NCBI RefSeq assembly: GCF_003217475.1
Contig: NZ_QJSP01000003.1
Coordinates: forward strand, 1-64,000
Source of the DNA: Williamsia limnetica
GTDB taxonomy: Bacteria > Actinomycetota > Actinomycetes > Mycobacteriales > Mycobacteriaceae
Direction of reading: 5' to 3'
DNA length: 64,000 bases
The first letter of the stretch is position 1. Every line of letters starts with the position of its first letter. Below are positions 57,402 to 64,000 of the stretch, piece by piece. The notes beneath the pieces were generated by a model. It was not told where the DNA came from and ran no database searches. It was given only the letters and a program-made list of their open reading frames with translations. The position numbers and the translations under genes are program-made.

Positions 57402-58343
57402 TCACCCGCGTTCATTTCGTATCAACTCCGGTCCGCACACTTCGGTGTCGCGGGCCGGAGTTCGTTGTGGCGCAGATTGCGCGTTCTCGGCATGCGCGCG
57501 CCCGCCGACGAGTTTGATGGCGACGCCGAGGGCACTGACCACCACACCGACGATCTCCCAGGGGCCGACCGCATCGCCGAACATCGGCCAGGCGAGCAGG
57601 ATCGTGGTCGGCGGCACCAGCAGCAGCAGGGTGCTCACATGCATGGGCCCTGCTTCTCGGTTGACCCACATGTACGCACCCCAGCCGCCGAAGGTCGCAA
57701 ATCCGATCGCCCAGGCCAACGACCACGCGAAGTCGAACGTCATCGGGGGAACCACGTCGGCGACAATGACATTGACCACCCAGAAGATCGCGGCGCCTAC
57801 CACACACTGCACCGCGAGGGCGGCGGCCATCGGTTCAGGAGCGTTGATCCGTCGCTGCGTCAGCGTGCCGAAGACCAGCGCGAGCATGCCGCCCACGCAC
57901 ATGAGGTAAGCCCACCACGGGGCGCCGCCGGAGTTCATCTTGCCTCCGACGACGAGCCCGACGCCGACGATGCCGACGGCAAGCCCGAGCCATTCGCGGG
58001 GCCCTATCCGCTCACCGAGGATCGGCACCGCAACAGCCGCGACGACCAGAGGTTGTAGCGAGCAGACGAGGGCGGTGATCCCCGGGCTGAGGCCGGCACC
58101 CACCGCTGCACTGATCGCACCGAGGTAGAGCCCCTGCATCACAACTCCGATGCCGACCTGGCGCGCGATCCCGGCACGGGTGATGCGTAGACGTCTGACG
58201 AGGCAGAACCCGATGAGGAGGACGGCCGCGACCGCGAACCGGCAACTGAGCAACATGTGCCACGACGAGTATCTGGCCGCCATCTCGGCTCCCAGATATC
58301 CCGAGCTCCACATCAGGACCAGAATCACCGAAGCTTTGAACAT
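57402..58343 (-). CDS. EamA/DMT family transporter
   Basis: A 313-residue drug/metabolite transporter with ten expected helices in two EamA repeats (about 5-135 and 145-285). WSSGYLGAEMAARYSSWHMLLSCRF at the start and GPWEIVGVVVSALGVAIKL near the end are typical. The ATG at 58341-58343 is chosen because homology begins there; the longer frame overlaps the divergent tetR promoter. Substrate is unknown. It is probably controlled by the divergent TetR. Confidence 0.87.
   Translation of the reverse strand: MFKASVILVLMWSSGYLGAEMAARYSSWHMLLSCRFAVAAVLLIGFCLVRRLRITRAGIARQVGIGVVMQGLYLGAISAAVGAGLSPGITALVCSLQPLVVAAVAVPILGERIGPREWLGLAVGIVGVGLVVGGKMNSGGAPWWAYLMCVGGMLALVFGTLTQRRINAPEPMAAALAVQCVVGAAIFWVVNVIVADVVPPMTFDFAWSLAWAIGFATFGGWGAYMWVNREAGPMHVSTLLLLVPPTTILLAWPMFGDAVGPWEIVGVVVSALGVAIKLVGGRAHAENAQSAPQRTPARDTEVCGPELIRNERG
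57424..57462 (+). terminator. Hairpin downstream of rplY
   Basis: AACTCCGG (57424-57431) pairs with CCGGAGTT (57455-57462), with further GC pairs inside. It lies within the 3' end of the convergent EamA gene and is positioned to end rplY transcription. Confidence 0.45.
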
Positions 58344-58351
58344 GTAGACAG

Positions 58352-58373
58352 GTAAACACACCGGTCGGTATAC
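58352..58373. promoter_or_regulatory. Putative TetR operator between eamA-like gene and tetR
   Basis: A palindromic ACCGGT core (58360-58365) is flanked by GTAAACAC and CGGTATAC, an imperfect 22-base palindrome. It lies nine bases from the transporter start and 37 from the tetR start, ideal for control of both by the TetR. Confidence 0.45.
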
Positions 58374-58409
58374 TTGCAGTGTATTTTCCGGCGACCAGGA
58401 GAGACCACC

Positions 58410-59015
58410 ATGAACGCTGCCGCCACACTGTCCTTGCCCGTCGAAGCCCCGATGACCCCAGCCGCCGAACGCATTTTGTCTGCGGCGGGCACGTTGTTCT
58501 ACCGCCACGGGATTCGAGCTGTCGGGGTCGAGTCGATCGCCGAGGCTGCCGACACCACCAAGAAGACCATCTACGACCGGTTCGGCTCGAAAGACGGTCT
58601 GATCGTCGCGTATCTGCACCGACGCAGTCTCCGCTGGCGCACGCTGGTCCTCGATGTCATCGCCGACAAGGCAGTCGGTGCCGAGCAGTCCCTCGCCGTG
58701 TTCGATGCCACCGATCAGTGGATGGCGTCATGGGGTCGCGGTTGCGGGTTCGTGAACGCATACGCAGAGCTCGGTGGCACCGAGCACCCCGGCGTCCCGA
58801 TCATCGTCGAAGAGAAGACCTGGGTTCGAGATCTATTCGAATACACTTGCACTGCAGCCGATTACCCGAATCCAGCTTTTCTGGCAGGCCAGCTGACGTT
58901 GCTGCACGAAGGCAGCATCGTCGCGCGAACGGCGGGTGCACAGCGCGACGCCGCCGACATCGCCCGACGCACCGCGCAGGTGCTGCTGGGCATGGATGAC
59001 AGAATGGCCGCGTGA
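58410..59015 (+). CDS. TetR family regulator of the EamA-like transporter
   Basis: A 201-residue TetR/AcrR repressor. The helix-turn-helix is [24 protein letters not shown]. The C-terminal domain has [13 protein letters not shown] and [14 protein letters not shown], typical of the YcdC-like/TetR_C subgroup in actinobacteria. ATG at 58410 follows CAGGAGAG. Its stop overlaps the start of pth by four bases (GTGA). Confidence 0.87.
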   Translation: MNAAATLSLPVEAPMTPAAERILSAAGTLFYRHGIRAVGVESIAEAADTTKKTIYDRFGSKDGLIVAYLHRRSLRWRTLVLDVIADKAVGAEQSLAVFDATDQWMASWGRGCGFVNAYAELGGTEHPGVPIIVEEKTWVRDLFEYTCTAADYPNPAFLAGQLTLLHEGSIVARTAGAQRDAADIARRTAQVLLGMDDRMAA

Positions 59016-59587
59016 CCGATGCGATCGTAATTGTCGGCCTGGGAAACCCCGGCAGCCGATACGAGAAGACCCGCCACAACGTGGGCGCGATGGCGGTCGA
59101 TCATCTCGCGGGAAAGCTCGGCGAGAAATTCAAAACCCACAAGAAGTCCGGAGCGCAGGTCGCTGTCGGGCGGCTCGGCGGCACTTCTGTGGTCTTGGCG
59201 AAGCCGACGTGCTTCATGAACGAATCCGGTCGTCAGGTGGGTCCGCTGGCTGCGTTCTACTCGACGGGACCGGAGTCGCTGATCGCCGTGCACGACGAGC
59301 TCGACATCGACTTCGGTGCAGTCCGGCTCAAGCGGGGCGGCGGCGAAGGTGGCCACAACGGCCTGAGGTCGATCTCGCAGGCGCTCGGCAGCAAGGACTA
59401 CCTGCGGGTCAGGCTCGGTGTCGGACGTCCCCCGGGCCGCCAGGATCCCGCCGATTTCGTCCTCAAACCCTTCTCGAGCACCGAACGTCCAGATGTCCCG
59501 CTGCTGCTGGAGAACGCAGCCGACGCGATCGAACTGCTCATCAGCCGCAGCCTCGAAGATGCCCAGAATCAAGTCCATGCGTGGTGA
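59012..59587 (+). CDS. pth: Peptidyl-tRNA hydrolase
   Basis: A 191-residue Pth1 enzyme that frees tRNA from dropped-off peptidyl-tRNA. Catalytic His22 is in TRHNVG, with Asn12 in GLGNPG and the HDELDIDFG and [13 protein letters not shown] segments completing the site. The GTG start is coupled to the tetR stop. It keeps its conserved position downstream of rplY, but with eamA-tetR inserted between. Confidence 0.97.
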   Translation: MTDAIVIVGLGNPGSRYEKTRHNVGAMAVDHLAGKLGEKFKTHKKSGAQVAVGRLGGTSVVLAKPTCFMNESGRQVGPLAAFYSTGPESLIAVHDELDIDFGAVRLKRGGGEGGHNGLRSISQALGSKDYLRVRLGVGRPPGRQDPADFVLKPFSSTERPDVPLLLENAADAIELLISRSLEDAQNQVHAW

Positions 59588-59684
59588 CCTGTTCGCAGAT
59601 TTCGCAGCCGCCCTGAACTAACCTGTTACAAGCTGCGCCGGCCGACCGATACACCGTGCAAGCCGCAATGAGAAGAGGAACGCT

Positions 59685-60701
59685 ATGCCTGTCATCGCTG
59701 ACAAAACCGGGATCAACAACGTCGGGATTCTCGGGATCGGCGCCTACCGACCGGACCGCGTTGTCACCAACGACGAGATCTGCGAGCAGATCGACTCCAG
59801 CGATGAATGGATCTACACCCGCACCGGCATCAAGACCCGCCGGTTCTGCGCTCCCGAGGAATCAGCGACCACCATGGCCATCGACTGCGGCCGGAAGGCG
59901 ATCGCCAACGCACTGCTCAGCGGCTCGGACATCGACGCCGTCATCGTCGCGACCAACACCCACCTCCTGCTGACCCCGGCTGCGGCGACAGCCGTCGCGA
60001 CCGCTCTCGGCGCCAACGGTGTGCCGGCCTTCGACGTCACCGTCGGCTGCGCGGGCTTCGGCTACGCGATGGGCCTCGGCGCCGACATGATCCGCGCAGG
60101 CAGCGCCAGCAACGTTCTCGTCATCGGCTCCGAACAGCTCTCTGTCACCCTCGACCCCACCGACCGCAGCAACTGCTTCATCTTCGGCGACGGCGCAGGC
60201 GCAGTGGTCCTCGGCGCAGCCGAAGAGCAGAGTGTCGGCCCGGTCATCTGGGGCAGCGACGGCTCGCAGTACGACGCGATTCGTCAGGACATCGACTGGA
60301 TGACCTACATCAACAGCGACCACAAGCAGCGCCCGTACCTGCGCATGGAGGGCACCAGCGTCTTCCGCTGGGCGGCCTTCGAGATGGGCAAGGCCGCGCA
60401 GCGCGCCCTCGACGCCGCCAAGATCGATGCCACGGAACTCGACGTCTTCATCCCCCACCAGGCGAACTCGCGCATCAACGAACTGCTCGCCCGCGGACTC
60501 AAGCTGCGCGAGGACGCCGTCGTCGCCAACGACATCGAGCACACCGGGAACACCTCGGCCGCCTCGATCCCGCTCGCCATGGAAGACCTGCTCTCTCGTG
60601 GCAAGGCCAAGCCCGGTGACACCGCGCTGCTCCTCGGCTACGGCGCGGGTCTGAGCTACGCGGCGCAGGTCGTCAAGCTCCCGCCGGTCCCCTTCGAATA
60701 G
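59685..60701 (+). CDS. Beta-ketoacyl-ACP synthase III (FabH-like)
   Basis: A 338-residue thiolase-fold synthase. The Cys-His-Asn triad is C122 in [13 protein letters not shown]258 in IPHQANSRI and N289 in [10 protein letters not shown], all intact. It could start fatty-acid synthesis by joining acyl-CoA with malonyl-ACP, or serve a specialised pathway. No other fatty-acid genes adjoin it, so the role stays open. Confidence 0.9.
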   Translation: MPVIADKTGINNVGILGIGAYRPDRVVTNDEICEQIDSSDEWIYTRTGIKTRRFCAPEESATTMAIDCGRKAIANALLSGSDIDAVIVATNTHLLLTPAAATAVATALGANGVPAFDVTVGCAGFGYAMGLGADMIRAGSASNVLVIGSEQLSVTLDPTDRSNCFIFGDGAGAVVLGAAEEQSVGPVIWGSDGSQYDAIRQDIDWMTYINSDHKQRPYLRMEGTSVFRWAAFEMGKAAQRALDAAKIDATELDVFIPHQANSRINELLARGLKLREDAVVANDIEHTGNTSAASIPLAMEDLLSRGKAKPGDTALLLGYGAGLSYAAQVVKLPPVPFE

Positions 60702-60709
60702 GCGGCCCC

Positions 60710-60751
60710 GGTCGGTTCGGCACGGTCGGCGGTCGGTTCGGCACGGTCGGT
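60710..60751 (+). repeat. Two 21-bp direct repeats upstream of prfC
   Basis: GGTCGGTTCGGCACGGTCGG occurs twice in direct succession (unit length 21, second copy differing in its last base). The pair ends 41 bases before the prfC start and may overlap its promoter or a leader structure. Confidence 0.6.
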
Positions 60752-60792
60752 GGATTAGTCCCTGCTCGGGGTGGGTCTGTAATCTTTCCCAG

Positions 60793-62442
60793 GTGAGTTC
60801 CGACGTTGCCGCGACCCCCAATGCAGCATCCTCTGCTGTCCGGACAGTGGTTGCCCGCGAGGTCGCGCGCCGGCGTACCTTCGCGATCATCTCCCACCCC
60901 GACGCCGGTAAGTCGACGATGACCGAGGCGTTGGCGCTGCATGCCCGCATGATCAGCGAAGCGGGCGCCATCCACGGCAAGGCCGGCCGCCGCTCGACGG
61001 TCTCCGACTGGATGGAGATGGAGAAGGCGCGCGGGATCTCCGTCAGCTCGACCGCCTTGCAATTGAACTACCGCCTCGACGGCCCCGACTCCGACGACAT
61101 CACGGTCATCAACCTCGTCGACACACCTGGTCACGCCGACTTCTCGGAGGACACCTACCGCGTCTTGACCGCGGTCGACGCCGCAGTGATGTTGATAGAC
61201 GCCGCAAAGGGCCTCGAGCCTCAGACCCTCAAGCTCTTCCAGGTCTGCCGGCACCGCGGAATCCCCATCATCACCATCGTGAACAAGTGGGACCGGCCGG
61301 GCCGTACCCCGCTCGAACTCATCGACGAGATCTCCGAGCGCATCGGCCTCACCCCCACCCCGCTGTACGTGCCGGTCGGTATCGCCGGAGACTTCAAGGG
61401 GCTGCTCGATCGCACCACCGGCAACTACATCCGTTTCACCCGCACTGCAGGTGGAGCGACCATCGCGCCCGAGGAGCTCCTCGACGCCGACGCCGCTCTG
61501 GCGAAGGAGGGCGACGACTGGATCAACGCGGTCGAAGAGAGCGAACTCCTCTCGGAGATGGGCCAGGATCACGATCAGGAGATGTTCCTGGCGGGACAGA
61601 CCTCCCCGATGATCTTCTCGTCAGCGATGCTCAACTTCGGTGTGCGTCAACTACTCCAGACGTTGGTCGAACTGGCACCGCCCCCACAGGGCCGTGCGGC
61701 GATCGACGAGACCGTCAGAGAGGTCACCGACCCCTTCAGCGCCGTGGTGTTCAAGGTGCAGGCCGGGATGGATTCATCGCACCGAGATCGACTCGCGTAC
61801 ATGCGTATCGTCTCCGGTGAGTTCGAACGCGGCATGGTGGTCACCCACGCCCAGACCGGTAAACCCTTCGCCACCAAGTACGCCCAGGCGATGTTCGGTC
61901 AAACGCGCGCGACAGTCGACACCGCCTACCCCGGAGACGTCGTGGGTCTCGTGAACGCCATGGCTCTTGCGCCCGGCGACACCCTCTACGTCGACACCAA
62001 GGTGCAGTATCCGCCGATCCCTTCGTTTGCACCTGAGCACTTCTCGATGCTCCGCGCGGAATCTGCGGGCAAGTACAAGCAGTTCCGCAAGGCCATCGAT
62101 CAACTCGATTCCGAAGGCGTTGTGCAGGTGCTGCGCAACGACATCCGTGGCGATGCCTCCCCGGTCCTGGCCGCGGTGGGACCCATGCAGTTCGAGGTCG
62201 TCACCGCCCGCATGAAGACCGAGTTCGGTGTCGACACCAGTTTCCAGCCTCTGCCCTACACACTGGCGCGTCGCACAGACGCAGCCAGCGCAGATGAACT
62301 GGGCCGGCAACGCGGTGTCGAGGTGTTCACCCGCACCGATGGCGCGATGCTCGCCCTCGTCAGCGACAAGTGGCGCCTGCAGTACATCGAAAAGGAACAC
62401 AGCGACCTCACCCTCGAACCGTTGGTGGCGACGGCGGATTGA
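60793..62442 (+). CDS. prfC: Peptide chain release factor 3
   Basis: A 549-residue translational GTPase that recycles RF1/RF2. G1 is SHPDAGKST (34-42), G3 VDTPGHADF, G4 NKWDR. The middle and C-terminal RF3 domains follow (PFSAVVFKVQAGMD, MQFEVVTARMKTEFGV). GTG at 60793 lacks a strong ribosome-binding site, so the first residues are uncertain. The stop TGA overlaps the start of the lipoprotein gene (TGATG). Confidence 0.96.
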   Translation: MSSDVAATPNAASSAVRTVVAREVARRRTFAIISHPDAGKSTMTEALALHARMISEAGAIHGKAGRRSTVSDWMEMEKARGISVSSTALQLNYRLDGPDSDDITVINLVDTPGHADFSEDTYRVLTAVDAAVMLIDAAKGLEPQTLKLFQVCRHRGIPIITIVNKWDRPGRTPLELIDEISERIGLTPTPLYVPVGIAGDFKGLLDRTTGNYIRFTRTAGGATIAPEELLDADAALAKEGDDWINAVEESELLSEMGQDHDQEMFLAGQTSPMIFSSAMLNFGVRQLLQTLVELAPPPQGRAAIDETVREVTDPFSAVVFKVQAGMDSSHRDRLAYMRIVSGEFERGMVVTHAQTGKPFATKYAQAMFGQTRATVDTAYPGDVVGLVNAMALAPGDTLYVDTKVQYPPIPSFAPEHFSMLRAESAGKYKQFRKAIDQLDSEGVVQVLRNDIRGDASPVLAAVGPMQFEVVTARMKTEFGVDTSFQPLPYTLARRTDAASADELGRQRGVEVFTRTDGAMLALVSDKWRLQYIEKEHSDLTLEPLVATAD

Positions 62443-63080
62443 TGCAGCGGCACGGTCTCCTTCGCGTGGCCACCGCCGTGGTCGTCGCTGCGCTCGCCCT
62501 CGGTGCGTGCAGTGATCACTCGGACCCGCCCGATACGGCGAAGGTCTCGTCCTCGGACCCGGCACCGACGCCCGCTCCCAACGCCAAGGTGGCGACCAGC
62601 GAATGCGGACGTGAACCCCCGAACGCCACCATCGATCACAGCCTGCAGGACTTCACCTTCGGTAAAGGGTCGGCGACAGTCCTCGTCAGCGGAGCGACCG
62701 GGCAGGCCGACTGCTACAGCTATCAGCGCTGGGGCAACGCCGATCCCGCGGTCCCACTCGACAGCCTGCTGTTCCTGTTCAAAGGTCCTACAGCAGACGG
62801 TGTCACGATCGACATGCTCGTCGGCGACCTCACCGTCGCGACGCGGGTCAATGCCCGGGTGGCGATAGCCCAAGGCGACACCACGTTCCAGGGCGACAGC
62901 TGCTCGATGACGATCACCGCGCTCTCGAGCAGCGGCGTGGCGGGCAAGTTCACCTGCCCTACCGCCACTCGGGTCTTCGGCAATCCCTTTGCGCCACTGG
63001 ACGATGCCGAGCCTGAACCGAGCCAGTCAGCGCCGCTACCCACGGTGGCACTGTCAGGGTGGTTCACCACCAGCCGCTGA
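62442..63080 (+). CDS. Lipoprotein of unknown function
   Basis: A 212-residue lipoprotein: signal peptide, lipobox LGAC near residue 23, an Asp/Pro/Ser linker to about 48, and a globular domain with four Cys (SECGREPP, ADCYSYQ, DSCSMTI, FTCPTA) that could form two disulfides. The start is coupled to prfC by a one-base overlap (TGATG). No family was recognised with confidence. Confidence 0.7.
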   Translation: MQRHGLLRVATAVVVAALALGACSDHSDPPDTAKVSSSDPAPTPAPNAKVATSECGREPPNATIDHSLQDFTFGKGSATVLVSGATGQADCYSYQRWGNADPAVPLDSLLFLFKGPTADGVTIDMLVGDLTVATRVNARVAIAQGDTTFQGDSCSMTITALSSSGVAGKFTCPTATRVFGNPFAPLDDAEPEPSQSAPLPTVALSGWFTTSR

Positions 63081-63097
63081 CCGCACTCAGGCGGTCA
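63078..63097. terminator. Hairpin shared by convergent genes
   Basis: TGACCGC pairs with GCGGTCA around an ACTCAG loop. The stem includes the stop codon of the lipoprotein gene, and the loop includes that of the ceramidase gene. It probably separates the two transcripts. Confidence 0.55.
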
Positions 63098-64000
63098 CCT
63101 CGAAGGCTCGCGACGTACCGGCGAAACCGGTGACCACTCCGGCAGGATTCTTCCAATCACCGAAGTATCTGATGCGGAAGGTCCCAGAGGTCCCCACCGG
63201 AATGGCCCAGATGACCTTGATGACCGACGCGTCGAGACTCCCCTCCGGCCGTGACCAGTGAAACTCCGTCGACCACGAATTGTCGTCGAACACCCGGATC
63301 CATCCATCAGCCGAGCGCCGCTCGACCGACACGTATGTGTCCGACCGGCGCAGATTGTTGTTCGGGTGTGCCCCGACGAACTCGGCAATCGCGCTCTCCC
63401 CTGCGCGATAGCCGGACTTCGGGGCGAGGAGAACGTCGCCGAACCGACGTCCCGCCGGCGGCGCATCGGGTGGAGGGGGTGGCACCAGATCCGGCTGGAT
63501 GCCCGACTTGTCGAGAGGCGCCGGACCGCGACCCAGATCGGTACCACGGGCGAGCGCGCTCGCGAGCTTGTCGAAGCTCTGCATGTACGCCGGCAGCGTC
63601 CACCGCCCGAACTGGGTTTCGCCGCCCTCGTACTGTTGCGACACATACTCTTCGGGGGTGGTGACGTACTGGCTGTAGCCGTTCGCGAAACCCTGCAGCA
63701 GTACGTTGTCCATGGGTATGCGGAGGGCGTTCGCAACCACCCGCCGGACCCGCAGCCCGGACACGATGGTGAACTCGGCGGGTGCTGCGGCGAGCACCAG
63801 GTCTCCGATGCGCATGATCTGCACCGGCATCACTTGCGGGATCCACGGCCACGGCGGCAGCAGCCCGAGCGGGAAGGCGATCAGCTTGGGGGCCTGCACA
63901 TCCCGTATCCACGGCGAGACCGGTGCATCGAGTCCTCCGAGAGCCGCGACCAGCGGGTTGACCTGACCTTCGTAGAAGAACGGCAACGGCTGCTCGAAGT
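63087..64000 (-). CDS. Neutral/alkaline ceramidase, C-terminal part
   Basis: The last 303 residues of a neutral/alkaline non-lysosomal ceramidase; the 5' part lies outside the window and the frame runs to base 64000. The visible part has the catalytic-domain end (AAPAEFTIVSGLRVRRVV, LLQGFANGYSQYVTTPEEYVSQQYEGGETQFG, LPAYMQSFDKLA) and then an Ig-like C-terminal domain from about YRAGESAIAEFVGAHPNNN. Secreted enzymes of this family hydrolyse ceramide to sphingosine and fatty acid. The signal peptide cannot be checked here. Confidence 0.9.
   Translation of the reverse strand, partial: FEQPLPFFYEGQVNPLVAALGGLDAPVSPWIRDVQAPKLIAFPLGLLPPWPWIPQVMPVQIMRIGDLVLAAAPAEFTIVSGLRVRRVVANALRIPMDNVLLQGFANGYSQYVTTPEEYVSQQYEGGETQFGRWTLPAYMQSFDKLASALARGTDLGRGPAPLDKSGIQPDLVPPPPPDAPPAGRRFGDVLLAPKSGYRAGESAIAEFVGAHPNNNLRRSDTYVSVERRSADGWIRVFDDNSWSTEFHWSRPEGSLDASVIKVIWAIPVGTSGTFRIRYFGDWKNPAGVVTGFAGTSRAFEVTA

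Overview
The window is high-GC actinobacterial DNA, most likely from a mycolic-acid-containing member of the Mycobacteriales such as Gordonia or a close relative; the genus is not proven. The grounds are the gene order from pth through rplY, arsC, prs, glmU, a TetR gene, mfd, mazG, an lpqU-like gene, eno, ftsB-like, DUF501 and ppx, which follows the M. tuberculosis Rv1014c to Rv1026 cluster. A DesA3-type desaturase with its reductase, LpqN- and LppW-like lipoproteins, many TetR regulators and frequent GTG starts with 4-bp gene overlaps agree with this.

Layout. 1-8 kb: tail of a thiolase, a Bax inhibitor-1 protein, an SDR, a TetR/MMPL pair, and a TetR-DUF2236-SRPBCC/DUF5995 operon. 8.1-13.2 kb: a tRNA-Leu(TAA) and a tightly overlapping minus-strand operon encoding a GH26-like lipoprotein, a GAF-SpoIIE phosphatase, a cellulose-synthase-like glycosyltransferase with a large helical insertion, a STAS protein and an RsbW-like kinase. 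This is the most unusual system here: a partner-switching module built into a polysaccharide synthase/hydrolase operon. 13.3-29.6 kb: a secreted protein, a twice-frameshifted AfsR-type regulator, an LpqN lipoprotein, cspA, an amino-acid permease, a soluble Ser/Thr kinase, a PhoD-like phosphatase, ohrR-ohr, and a receptor kinase/LppW-like/SIMPL gene group. 29.6-34.2 kb: reductase-desaturase pair under a divergent DesT/FabR-like TetR, a small protein, an MFS exporter and a DUF4395 protein.

34.2-64 kb: the conserved cluster (ppx, DUF501, ftsB, eno, lpqU-like, mazG, mfd, glmU, prs, arsC, rplY, pth), interrupted by accessory blocks. These are efeUOB with an IdeR-like box, an SDR-GNAT-dioxygenase block, and a tRNA-Gln-adjacent region. 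The last holds a DUF222 gene without its HNH core, nested tandem repeats and a truncated reading frame. The end of the window has a FabH-like synthase, prfC, a lipoprotein and the C-terminal part of a neutral ceramidase.

A 53-bp inverted-repeat element occurs twice, both times between convergent genes. No CRISPR array, rRNA operon, intact transposase or phage integrase was seen.
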